A stretch of 64,000 nt of DNA from Branchiostoma belcheri (lineage: Eukaryota; Chordata; Leptocardii; Amphioxiformes; Branchiostomatidae), in assembly GCF_001625305.1 (NCBI RefSeq), contig NW_017803268.1, forward strand, positions 2,027,334 to 2,091,333, in the 5' to 3' direction. A program made the position numbers and the translations under genes. Below the pieces are notes generated by a model that searched no databases, had not been told where the DNA came from, and saw only the letters and a list, made by a program, of their open reading frames with translations. Positions 35,377 through 46,791 of this stretch are shown piece after piece. Position 1 is the first letter of the stretch, and each line of letters starts with the position of its first letter.

Positions 35377-38300
35377 ATGGGCAACAAGGTCAGCTTCAGC
35401 GTACGTTTGTTTCATTCTTAATCAGTATACATTATAACTTCTCTACTCCACAACACCTGTATTACACAGAATAACCTACAATCCTCTTGTATAGATATAC
35501 ATGTATGTGCAGGTCCATGTGTTAGCTACAAAATAAAGAAGTACCTATTGAATTTGATGGTAATGAGGTATTCTGCAACAGTTATATGTGTACTTTGTAT
35601 GAGTGGTACAACCGAACATATGGCATCTACTGCTATATAGCAATTAAAGTGCATGTACATGTATCTAAACCCCTCAATAGTGATAATATTGATAAAGCTG
35701 AAAGATGTTCTTGTGATTTCTATTTTTTCTTTTCTAGACTGGGACTACTTCTTGTACCTACTGTTAGTACATAGCAAAACACTTTGTTCTTCTCTCTACT
35801 AAGGCTCGGCCTGTAATCTCCAAGCAGATCATACAGTGGTAAGGCAGTATGCACTGGCCAGAGTGTCCATTAAGCCACCAAATGGGTCTGGCTAATGGAT
35901 ACTGCCTGGCCAATTTTTTTTTGCGGCCACCGAAAGATCTGCTTGGAGATTATCGGCCTGGACCTTGCTGTTCCTGACACCTCTCTTCTCCCCTCAGGTG
36001 AGCAGCAGACACAGCGTCCAGGCGCCGTCCCGTACACAGAGTCAGGCCAGTCTCCCGCGCCGGCCGGCCAGCTGCGGCAGTCTGTACAGCAGTACTGATA
36101 GTCTGCACAGGAAATGGCTGCGAGCCTCACGACGCAGACGCAAGCACTCCACACTCACCAACGAGTACAGGTACTGTGCCTTAGTAGAATGTATTAGACT
36201 TATTATTGTCTTTTATGTCATATTTGCAGCAGGGTGTTTTGGCCCATGTGATAACTACCCATATCACACAGGGCTCTAATGATTATCACATAACCTTCCG
36301 AAAGTTCCATAGAATAATTTGAACGTGGATGGCAGTCAACATATGGGGTGGTTTTAAAAATTCAAATACCAGATTCAAACAGTGGAATTGACGTTGTTAC
36401 AATTTTTTGTTTAGGGACAGCGAATTTTCTCAACTATTGCCACATTTCGCATTGAAGCACATGTTTTCTTGGGCGGGTATAACATGAATAGATTCGGCCA
36501 TCGGCGATCTGACCTGTGGTTGGACTGGAACCTTGAGTCATATGGCCCTCTTTTAAATAAAATAAACTGGATTGACACATATTTTCATTTTCTATGTGTT
36601 CCACAGACTGGCACGGACCTCATGGCCAGTGCCCCAACTGGAGGCACTCTTCCTGCCAGAGTACGGGATAAAACAGGGCGTGACAGAGCGGGACTTTGAT
36701 GTGATCGGCATCATCGCCAAAGGAGCGTTCGGGGAGGTCCTAAAAGTGGAGAAGCGTGACTCTAAGAAAGTGTACGCCATGAAACTGATGCCGAAGTCGG
36801 AGGTGATGCGGTACAACGCCGTGCAACAGGTCAAGGATGAGGCCAGCATCCAGACTCTTCTCGGCCATCACCCGTTTGTGGTGCAGGTGGGTAAAGTTTG
36901 GGGGTCTTACAGTCTATTTGTAACGGCTAAGTTAATGGGGAGAGATAGAATTAGAAGGACACAGAGCCAGGTTGTTTGCTATTGTATGAATTGCTGTATT
37001 GTGACTGATAGCTGTACACTGTATGGCCAAGTACATGTATCTAGCACCTAAGTTACGTACTGTACTATAGACTTTATGTTCAGGGTAGCAAATGTTCACA
37101 GTCTGAGAAAACTGGAAGTGTTCACGGTGGCGGCAGGTGCAGAAAAAGAAAGCTGTCAAATTATTTGGTATCGGGAAAGATAGCTGTTTGCTATACTTAT
37201 GTATGTACGTACATACATGGGCTCAGAGTTGTTTGATTTTTATTTGTCTTTTTGGCTAATGATCACAAGAACTGCTGGCTGGACTGCAATTTAATATCTT
37301 TTTCATGCCTATTCCAGGTGTACTACTGCTGGCAGACCCGTAAGGACCTGTTCCTGGTCGCAGACTACATCCCTCACGGCGACCTCTTCACCATCTGGAC
37401 GCTGGAGGCGCCCATGCAGGAGCCCGTCGTGCAGATCTTCGCCGCCGAGATCGCCCTCGGACTCGACTTCCTCCACAGCGCCGGCGTCATCTACCGAGAC
37501 CTCAAGATGGAGAACATCCTCTTAGACGACAAGCGGCACGTCCGGCTTGGAGACTTCGGGCTGTCCAAGTGGCTGACTCTGGGCAGTTTCACCAGGACCA
37601 TATGCGGGACCATGCAGTATATGGCTCCGGAGATACTGAAGGGCCAGCCCTACACTCACGCCTGCGACTGGTACTCCTTTGGAGTGCTCATCTATACCCT
37701 GTTGTCGGGTATGTTGAGTCATGTTTTTAATGGGAGAATTGTCTGGTGTATGGATCGTATAGATTTGTTTTTGCTCTAAATTGTAACCTAGGGTTATCTG
37801 GAAAAAAAGACAGGGAAGAATGAGAGAGTGTACACTGATTGTAAAGTAGATCATTCAATTAAAGTGAACGTAGGAACTTTTGCCCTTTTCATCTATTGAC
37901 AAAATCTACAGCTGACAGGACTTTCCATTTCTACATTCAGTTCTCGAACGTTACAAAGTTGAGTTTATTGATGACTTTTTTGCTATTGCACACTCAGTGT
38001 AAATATTCTATTTCATCATAACTGTTTCCAGAAATGGATTTGTTTGATGTACATTGGACAAAGTATTCTGTAAAAATATTTGTCCTTTTTCCATGAAGCT
38101 TTTAAAACATTCACAGTCACATAACTGCAGATAAGAAATGATAATGAGATTTGTAAGAATCTGTCAAAAAAAAACCTCAAGATGTTCAATGTATGCCTTG
38201 TTCTTAAAAAGATGTTGTATTCATCATACAGTTTATTCTTTTCTCTCCCTACAGGTAGATATCCCATCGAGGCAGCTATCGACCACACCGCCATGGCTGA

Positions 38301-38646
38301 TCGTGTGGCTGGCTTCTACTTCAAACCACTCCAGGAGCTCTCCACTCCCGCCAACTGCCTGGTCTCCAAACTCATGCAGAAGGACCCCAAACAGAGACTT
38401 CAGACCCTGGAGGTCCTCGAAGAGGAGACGTTCTTCCAGGAGTTGTCGTTTGAAGACGTCTTGGCCAGGAGGTACGCCCCGAGGCTCATCGATAAGAACG
38501 AGGCCGAGGATTCGCCCGCCATGACCAGGATAGCAGCGGAAAAGAAAAGGCACTCGAAAAAGTATCAAATGGACGACCTGATGTTCCATGACTTTGATTG
38601 GTCGGATGTGAATGAGCTCATTGATGGGTTAGCATTTTCAAAGTAG
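35377..38646 (+). CDS. RSKR: RSKR/SgK494-like AGC-family protein kinase
   Basis: Five exons in phase: 35377-35400 (MGNKVSFS), 35998-36170, 36607-36886, 37318-37708 and 38255-38646. They give 419 residues, near the ~410 of vertebrate RSKR (ribosomal protein S6 kinase-related). The N-terminus MGNK fits N-myristoylation; a basic Ser/Arg-rich stretch follows (RASRRRRKHS). Kinase motifs: nucleotide loop AKGAFGEV (103-110, first loop glycine replaced by Ala), Lys125 in YAMK, helix-C Glu144, YRDLKMEN (Asp220; Met replaces the usual Pro), DFG 238-240, an AGC-like activation loop (TRTICGT, Thr253) and APE 262-264. It ends with an acidic FHDFDWSDVNEL segment rather than an obvious hydrophobic motif. 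All junctions are GT-AG. Two tiny upstream ORFs precede the start in the same putative exon. RSKR assignment rests on length and motif style. Confidence 0.85.
35808..35958. mobile_element. Small inverted-repeat element next to kinase exon 2
   Basis: Arms GGCCTGTAATCTCCAAGCAG and its near complement CTGCTTGGAGATTATCGGCC, with a second inner inverted pair (CACTGGCCAGAGTGTCCATT / AATGGATACTGCCTGGCCA). 151 bp, ending 39 bases before kinase exon 2. Confidence 0.7.
37080..37172 (+). repeat. M4 interspersed repeat, copy 3 (partial)
   Basis: GTTCACAGTCTGAGAAAACT, GGCAGGTGCAGAAAAAGAAAG and CAAATTATTTGG match the M4 copies at 31600 and 33425. It lies in the third intron of the kinase gene. Confidence 0.55.
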
Positions 38647-39374
38647 ATGAACCCGCCCCCCCCCCTCAATGACAATGTAGTTGGAACAGTCCATGTACAG
38701 AGAAGAACAAAGATTTGTTCAGGGAAAGCTTTATGATACAAATATGAAGTTAAAAACATTATTTGTTGTTTAAACTTTACTCAAGCTACAAATAAGCTTT
38801 GTGTCAAGTGAACAATCAAATAGTTTTAGAAATTAGGCCAAGGAAAAAAAATGTTGTGTTTCCTGTTTCAGTCCAGAAAAAATTAGGGTCGGTAGGTAGG
38901 GATTATCTTATTTTATTTTTATTTTTATTTTTTTTTAGACTTTGCTGATTGCTGTGTTTATATAAGCAGAACATGATGAAAAATCGATTGTGCAATATTA
39001 TATTTCATCACTCAGGTACTCAGGTGTCAGATCATGGAGCTTTAAACGGTCGATCAGCTCGAAGAACTTAACAGATGTCCCTAGCCCTTGCAGGGCTAAA
39101 TTCAGATTCAGGTCCTGATTCAAGTCTACAGGTTTCTCCCAGGGATTTGGGAGAAAAAAAAGAAACAAAAAAGAATTCTAAAGAAAAAAAAAAATTAATC
39201 TGCACAAAATTTTAATTAGTTTCTATCCCTTTGTTTGCCTAAAAATCGATAGTGTGATTGTATCAATTTGAAACCCCAAAAAATTAGCTACTAGTAAATC
39301 GGCGATTTAAGGTTATTGCGCAATGGACGTGCCCTATGACCTTCAACCTTTGGGGGTCATGCAGGCGTCAACAG

Positions 39375-39824
39375 TGCCCTCCCCCATTCACGAGTTGAAC
39401 ATTCCCAGGATCCTTTGCGCCCAGGGTAGGTCACGTGGGCGTCAGGGTAGGGAAAGGTCTCGGTAAACCACGTGACTCATCCTCGGCTCTGGTCGGAAGA
39501 AGGTGCCCTAAGCGATATCTGGCTGGGAGCATTCACATTTTCACGTAGTATGTTGAATCAACCCTATCCTATCCAATACCGATAGTCATGGAGCAAAAAT
39601 TCGATGCCGCTTTGCCGTACGAACGCCGTGAAAAACTACGTGCCTCCCGCCGCCGGCAGTGGTGTCAGCCATTTTTGAAATTTCCGAGCGCTCGCGAACA
39701 CTTCCGACTTCTTCCGACCAGAGCCGAGGATGAGTCACGTGGTTTTCCGCGACCTTTCCCTACCCTGACGCCCACGTGACCTACCCTGGGCGCAAAGGAT
39801 CCTGGGAATGTGCAACTCGTGAAT
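39375..39824. mobile_element. Foldback element with ~130 bp arms carrying CACGTG
   Basis: Left arm 39375-39510 and right arm about 39705-39824 are near-perfect inverted copies (CATTCACGAGTTG, CCCAGGATCCTTTGCGCCCA, GGTAGGTCACGTGGGCGTCA, CCACGTGACTCATCCTCGGC). The spacer is about 195 bp. Each arm holds two CACGTG E-boxes and one TGACTCA-like site (as TGAGTCA or its complement). No coding frame resembles a transposase. Confidence 0.8.
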
Positions 39825-39836
39825 GCCTTGCCAGTC

Positions 39837-40200
39837 CGTTTTCGTGGGCAAATTTCTGCTTTTTTAGAGGTTTTGCGACCTAAAAACTCACATCAGAGGA
39901 AAAATACACCACAGACGACATTTTCATGGTAAATATCGATAAATGGACCAGGCATTTTTCTGTCCCGTTGCCGATTTTGCTGATTTTCGCCATGTGCTAA
40001 TAATTTGTTTACGTCGACAGCTACTAGTACCTTTCCTCGTCCGGTTTTATGGGCAAATTTCCGCTTTTTTAGACGTTTTGGGACTAAAAGACCGACAAAG
40101 GGGGAAAAATAAATCATATACATTATTTTTATGAGAAATACTGCTATCATGGACCAGACATTTTTCTTTCGCGTTGCCGAATTTTTGCGGCCGCCGCATG
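39837..40200 (+). repeat. Direct tandem duplication, about 200 bp units
   Basis: GGGCAAATTTC(T/C)GCTTTTTTAGA occurs at about 39847 and 40049. Both are followed by a matching GACCAG(G/A)CATTTTTCT...GTTGCCGA block. Confidence 0.75.
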
Positions 40201-40511
40201 CTGATGGTGCAGTACGGTAGGGAATTTTCTACGATTAGTTCGTAAATGTATCGGCTTTTAAACTTATTTTTGGAGTCGATGGCTTTGTTTTACAAACAAA
40301 TCAGACAAATTATTAGCGTTGTTTACACGACTTCAAAACGCTAGCGGGGCGCCCGATGTTCCACCAATGACAGCGATTCTCTCGGTAGCGTAGTGCAAAA
40401 TGTTTTGGTTCAGCAATATGCAGGGGTCCACACAAAAATAAGGCTAGGGTCGGCGGTTTTTTTTAGGGTCGGTCGGGAAACAGGAAACACAACATTTATT
40501 TTCCTAGGCCT

Positions 40512-43200
40512 TACAAAAATTAGAAGCCTTGTCATTTTATTTGGTAAGATCATGAAAACCATTGTGAAAACTCAATGGTCTAAATTGTTTAGTTGCATTT
40601 TTTTCACCAGGAAAGAAGTAGAAGCTTGTAACAAATCATGAAGGCATTTTTTAAAATGCCATTAACCATGCTTTTTTTGAGTCTTAATATTGAGTTGTCA
40701 AAATTTTGGGTTGGTAAATTACTCTCACTTTCTCAATTTTGACTAGTGACTCGAGAGGAAGAAGATTTCCTCTTAACATTGAGAAAGAAACTGACAACTG
40801 GAGTTAATCGTCATTGTTGTTATTGTTTGCTTTATCTTAGCCAACAATTGTTTTGGTTATTTCTTAAGTGCTAGATTACGTACATTGTATGGCTAAGATC
40901 ACATGTTATTAGGCAAAGAAGGCTCAGATCTCAAGAGAAAGTTTGTGTCAAGACTAGTCTGTAGTGTTGAAGGACAGTTTAACTGCTTTGCTATGTCAGA
41001 TTTTGATCGTGATGTTTGAACTTAAAGAAGATACAACTACTGCTTGTTGAATAGTTGTGTGAACTATATAAGCAATTATTTATGTCTATGAAGACACGAG
41101 ACTGTAGGGTTAGTCTGACATTGTTTTTGGATCATGATCGAAAAAAAGTATGTGGAAACAGGCAAAGTTTTCAGAAGTCTGTACGTTTTTGAAAAATGAA
41201 GTGAAAAGTGAAAACAACAGCAAACACACCACTTGCCTGTCTGCATCTTTGTGAAAAAAGTAGGAACTTGTAGCTTTGTTTACGCAAGAAGAAAAACATT
41301 ACGGGGCTTCCTAAGAGAATCCTTTTTGCAAGTTGAAACAAATACTTTGAGAAGAGGACATGGTAAAAACTACTTGTATGCTTGTAAAAAAAAGTGCCAG
41401 TATTTTAAGTAATTTTAAAAAGCATTGCAAGGCTTTGCCATGGCAATATTTTAGGAAACTGTTGCATTTAGTGCACTGTAGTTTGCAATGCAGATTTCTG
41501 TGGCATTATTGTTTTTTGTTGTATTTGATGACTTTGATAGTTTGAAGTGCCATGTTCATATGCAAGAGATATTCAAATGTCATAAGGATACATTTGTACT
41601 AGCTGTATGTATTAGCTGGTCAGCAAAATGATTTGTTATTAATTCTTCTCAAGCACTTCTATAAGTTGCACTTCTCCAGTGAACTGCTAGGTGGAGCACA
41701 TGAGAAGGATCATTACTGTTGTGTGACCAAAGCTTGTGAGCAAATCTTTTAGTAGGATATTTCTGCCAAATATAGCCCTTGCCAAGTACCTGTGTTTTAC
41801 TGATATTTGAGAAGAGCTGCTTTGTTGTTGTATTGTCTCTAGAGAGCTTTATCTACTGCGAAATTGTATAGGAGTAGTTCCAAAGATGCTGAACTTTATA
41901 TTGTTGTATCAGAGTTTGATGTATATTTTTGTGAGTTTTTTTGCCCCTAGCTTGAGCCAGTTTCTTGTCATTCCTGTTGTCAAACTGATTTCGTGCATCA
42001 GTAAATATCTGTGTTTTTGCTGATAGCTTTTACTTCTCATGGCATCTGCATGTTATGCTCCTTTAATCAAATTACAGGTTGTTAAATGTTGCAATTTGCC
42101 TTTGGTAAAGGAGGCGGCATCTGAAAGACTCATGTACAAGTATACCAGAATATCTTTACTTACCATTCCAAGGACAACTGAAGTCAAGGTCATCATTGAC
42201 CAAGATAGACAAACAATATCATCACCATTCCAGCTTGAAATTTCATCTTACCATTAATTGATTATGTTGCCTACGTGTTACCTTGATGGTACACATTAAA
42301 ATTATTTCTTGTTGGCAATTATCAAGAGTTATCTGTTCTGGTGCTACATTGTCATGACCTGGTTGTCATTTATACTGAGTTCTTACTTACACAACCAAAT
42401 GGAGTATATCTGCTGACATTTTGTTATGCAGTTGAAGTCAAAGGCAGGATACATGTAAAAATGTATCCTGTGTTAACGTTACATTGAAATGGCAATTTTT
42501 CAGCAGTACCAAAATCATGTGTTTCTGTAAATTATATTGTAGTGACTTACAGGATGCTGATGGAAAAGCTGAGAATATGCATGCTTGAATCATGTTTTTG
42601 TCACATTGAATAGAGCTCTGTTTGAAGTTAAAACAAAAGGCTCTGTGTCATTCATGTGTGTCTCTGTGGATTCTAGACATCCTAATATTATCAACAGGTA
42701 GGCCAATGTTTCCTCTATTATCAACAATGGGAGAATTCTGTTAATTAAGATGTTATGGATACATGTATATGGAATGGATATATGCCCTTGTTGTAAAAAA
42801 AATTGCTTTATCTTTAAGTAAAATACACTACATGTAGTTTCCATGGCGTTTCCATAGTAATTTAATAAACTGTTTCCCAAATAAACGCAATCACTCAATT
42901 CTCCCATCAATTACTCATCATGTCTTGACAGCTTTGAAAAACAGAAAGCTATTAAATGTCTCAAAATGTGTAAACTTTCTAATTGTATAACGATTTCTGC
43001 ATCATATAGATAAACAGTAGACGTTCCCGTTCCAGGTAACGTTAACTGTTATATACTTTTGCCGTATGCTATTTTGATTTAAATTAAGTGGAGAATTTCG
43101 AATAAGATAAAATTAAATCATTGTAGTTTTCAGGCCTGCATGTGGGATGATTTTTCATTGGCCTGTTGTTAATCTGATGTTAACTTAATTATCGAATTCA
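40512..43200. other. Stretch without recognised genes
   Basis: AT-rich sequence with short unsupported frames on both strands. Confidence 0.45.
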
Positions 43201-43249
43201 AATTTTGCTCAGGATTTACAGGTGGCACGCACCACCTGTGCGTGAAACA

Positions 43250-43337
43250 CGCCGTTCAAGATGGCGAGTGTGCAGGACTTGGGAGAACGAGCGGGTAAAA
43301 ATTTCGCCCAGGAAGACGTACCACGTCCGCTTTGGTG
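43250..43337 (+). CDS. Candidate first coding exon of an unidentified gene
   Basis: An ATG at 43261 lies in CAAGATGGCGAG, close to the TISU/YY1-type initiator. It opens a frame of 25 codons plus two bases (MASVQDLGERAG...PRPLW) ending at a textbook donor (GTAAGT at 43338). The region is richer in CpG than its surroundings. I do not recognise the protein. A second ATG-donor pair (MDKVIDFEGRETDD, 43677 to a GTAAGT near 43721) could be an alternative first exon. Downstream exons were not identified with confidence. Confidence 0.45.
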
Positions 43338-44716
43338 GTAAGTCGCAATTCAAATTGTCGCTGAAACTCTCCTGACCATTTTAGATAAATCCTCTTTAAG
43401 TAAAAATGAAGCAAAACGACAGAATGTCGAAAATAAGTTGCGGCAACTGGCCAGACCAGTTAACGCTGCACTAAGTTATGGAACCGCTGGGAGGCGCTGT
43501 GCACACGTGTGGACCCACATGTGACCCCTGACCTCAACAGCTTTGCTAGAAACTTGCTTGTGACTTTGCAGTGTGTGTTTTGGTCAAATTCTATGCCTTT
43601 CAATGTAAAACAAATGTGTTCCGAGGCCAAGAGCAGACGGGAGTGACACGATAGTACCGTTTGTGAAAAGGATGACATGGATAAGGTGATAGATTTCGAA
43701 GGAAGGGAGACAGACGACCGGTAAGTTCGGGTGGGGAGGTGGGCGGTAACAGAGTTGTTTATGTATCAAAGACCAACATTATCCAGGGCAATGATGGACG
43801 TCTCATAATGCCCAGGAAGGTAAATTTGTCGGTACAAAAGACACCATGAATCCACTATAGGCTTAAATAATGTGGTGTTTCGGTCTGGAACAGGTCAGAA
43901 CTTTACTGATGCATGTTAACCAGTTGTTGAGCGGTAAATCCCAAACAGACTCTCGAACTTGACTTTGTAGACGCGGATTGTTTTCTTGCATGCAGTCATA
44001 TACATTAGCCTAATATATTTGACTTTGGTAAACTCTGATATTGGAATTTTGATACTTGTTGTGTAATTTAATCCTTAGACAAATTGATGACAGAGCCATA
44101 TTCAACAATAATTGAATATGATATTTTTTTTAAAAACCGAATTTAACGTCATCTTTCCCCAACCGGGGGTTAGACGTGCTTGCACCAAGTACAAGTCTTT
44201 TTTTGAAGCAAGATTTTTACGGTAATTTATTTAATATAATTTATTCCAGTAAATTATTATGTTGCTGTTGTGATAACATACTGAAGCTCCTTTGCATGTC
44301 TGAATTGAAGTATATCAAGGCACTCCAAAGCAAGGAAAATGCTTTCAGAGGTACTTAGTTACGTAAGTAGTTGTCTTTTGGGAAGACAACTTGACAACTT
44401 TGGAACAAATAACAACAAATGGTGGTGGTGTTGTGGTCCTGGGTTTGAATCCCTAGCAGGTCTGTATACATGTAGGGGCATCTTGATGTCTTTTCATGAC
44501 TTGTTGATCACAGAATAAATCTTATTCACTAAAGTTACAAAGTCACTAGAGCCAATTGCAAGATGACTCTTCTTTCATCAACCAATTTCTTCATTGAAAA
44601 CTTTGACATTTACTTCTTCCTATAAATTGGAATCTTATTATTAGTTGATATAATTGCATGGTGTGCAATGCTTGTTTAAAGTGAAATCATGACAGTTTCA
44701 TGGACACGTTTGCATG

Positions 44717-44875
44717 TGATGATGATGGTTTATTTTATATTGGTACATAAACATATTTGACATGACATATGTTTTTCTCCATATCTTGTATTGTATGTGA
44801 TGATGATGGTTTCTTTCATATTGGTACATAATACATATTTGACATGTTTTTCTCCATATCTTTTATTGCCATATT
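44717..44875 (+). repeat. Tandem duplication, two units of about 95-100 bp
   Basis: TGATGATGATGGTTT(A/C)TTT(T/C)ATATTGGTACATAA ... GTTTTTCTCCATATCTT occurs twice in succession. Confidence 0.8.
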
Positions 44876-45863
44876 TAGAAATTATATGAAGTACGTAATT
44901 TACCTGTGTTAAAGATGTCTGATTTATTGTAAAACTTTTTGAGTATCCTATTCATCACGTACTGTGTGATTTTTAGAACCATTCACAGTACTCAGGTTTC
45001 ATGTTCATGGTAACAATTGGCTGTACAAACATGACTACCTTTTGTTTCTCTCCAGTTCAAGCAGTTCAGTGTTTGACCCCATATTTTATGAAATGGAATG
45101 TTTTCAGATTGGTTGTGCCACTGAATAATAGTACTAAAGCTGTTCAATAATTTTGAGATGGATTTCTCACTTGGTGTTATTTGAAATTGTTATCATAATG
45201 TTTTATGATTGCCTTTGCAGAACTTGCTTAACTTATGGAGTACTTTAGTTTAAATATGCTGTTTACACTATTGTCAAAAAACTGCTTTATTTATGTGCAT
45301 TATAGAGCTTGATTTGCTTTTTGATTTTCATGAACTGGCAATTGGAATGCATTTCAAGTGTATTGTCTGCTCTGATATTTTTGAAACTACATGTAATTGT
45401 AATTTGAATGTCAACATGAGATGCATATTACAATGTATCAAGTTGCTATTTGGATGGTGATATCTTTGTGTGAGATGTATTTTCATGTGCTTGCGGTTTG
45501 GTTATGGTTATGGTACATGTATGTTCACTTTTGGCCATGCTATTCTTTTGCCACACTAACAATGTTCCATGTGCTCTTCTCCCAACTAAAGCAGGTTTTA
45601 GAAGAAATGGATTGTGATACCTTATGTGATATCTTGTGTGACTGTGATTGTTGTTTGGTCAGAATATTCTCAGTGTTCACCTTTGGCTGTGCTCTCACTA
45701 ATATTGTTCCAAGTGCTCTTCCCCCAATGAAAGCAGGTTTTAAAACAAAAGTTGTGAATATTATAATGTTATGTGAATAGTCTATTGTAAACATTGATGT
45801 ATCCTTGGTGTATGTAAATTTGTCATGAGATATTTCTGAATGTTTATTTCTTTTACACCCTAG

Positions 45864-46020
45864 CTTATGGGAAGCTGAGACTACATGTACCTGACCATGT
45901 TCCTGTGTGTGCGGTGGGACCTGGCTGTGTTCCTGTCCATATTCCAGGAGGAGTTGTTTGTGTGTGTTCCTGAGGGACCTGTCACATATCAAAAAGACAA
46001 GAGAACATCGGACCTTGACC
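45864..46020 (+). other. Weak exon candidate
   Basis: An acceptor-like tract (TTCTTTTACACCCTAG) and a donor (GTGAGT at 46021) bound a 157-base segment. One frame opens from an ATG at 45897 (MFLCVRWDLAVFLSIFQEEL...) to the donor. Joining it in phase to the 43261 exon gives an early stop, so the two do not simply form one coding sequence. It may be chance. Confidence 0.2.
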
Positions 46021-46791
46021 GTGAGTTGGCTTTTATTTTCAGAACTCTTTCAAAAATGGGGTCTGCGTGCCGCAACGCGTAAGAGGTCATGTCAGATTTG
46101 CATAATGCGATATCAGGTCGTTATGAATTGATGTTTAATGTAATCTTTGCATTATGGGTAAAGTCTGCATGAATGAAGCGTAATACCAGGTCGCTGGTTT
46201 GCATACTTTTGTGCCTTGCCATTTGAATTTTGCATAATTTGAAGTCTACGTGTTAAGCATCCAGTTTGAACGAACAAAGAATAAACCGTGGCCGCTGCCT
46301 TCGCGAATTGAGTGCAAAGTGTAATCGGGACCTCCCATGCAGACCCCTAGAAATGACAATGAAATATGTTACAATAGGGCATCTCTGCGATCCTCTGAAT
46401 TTTTAGTTCCAAACACCTGTTTATCCAAACCGGCCCTCTCTACTAATTCATTGTCATTTTTGATTGAAAGAGTTCACATTTCTTATACTAATATCTAGTT
46501 TAAGGTTGTGACTAATATTGTGGGAGGAATTGTGTTATGGAATCAGCGAAACAAACTACAAAATGTAATCAATTCTCTTCTCAAGGATTATGATATATAG
46601 ATTTCTAGATAGCATAACTAAACAGTACATTGAATTAAACTGTAGATAGCGTTACAGTGAGAGATGTAATACAACAAACTATTGATTGATATGATATAGT
46701 TTCTGTATCTGTATCTGTATAGCCGGTATAACCGCCTTTCGGCGTAACACACCAGCTTCGCAGGCACGCGGCGCGGCGGCAGCTGGCTATA

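Larger units (their letters stand above)
38833..40511. mobile_element. Possible composite inverted-repeat element
   Basis: The segment AGGCCAAGGAAAAAAAATGT...GTTTCCTGTTTC at 38833-38870 is matched in inverse orientation by GAAACAGGAAACACAACATT...CCTAGGCCT at 40474-40511. The enclosed DNA holds the foldback element at 39375-39824 and a direct duplication. No transposase is seen. The two arms might instead be independent copies of one repeat. Confidence 0.4.

Noticed and set aside
44420..44470. Another tRNA/SINE-like B box (GGGTTTGAATCCC)
   Set aside because: Isolated motif without an A box or tRNA fold; may be chance.
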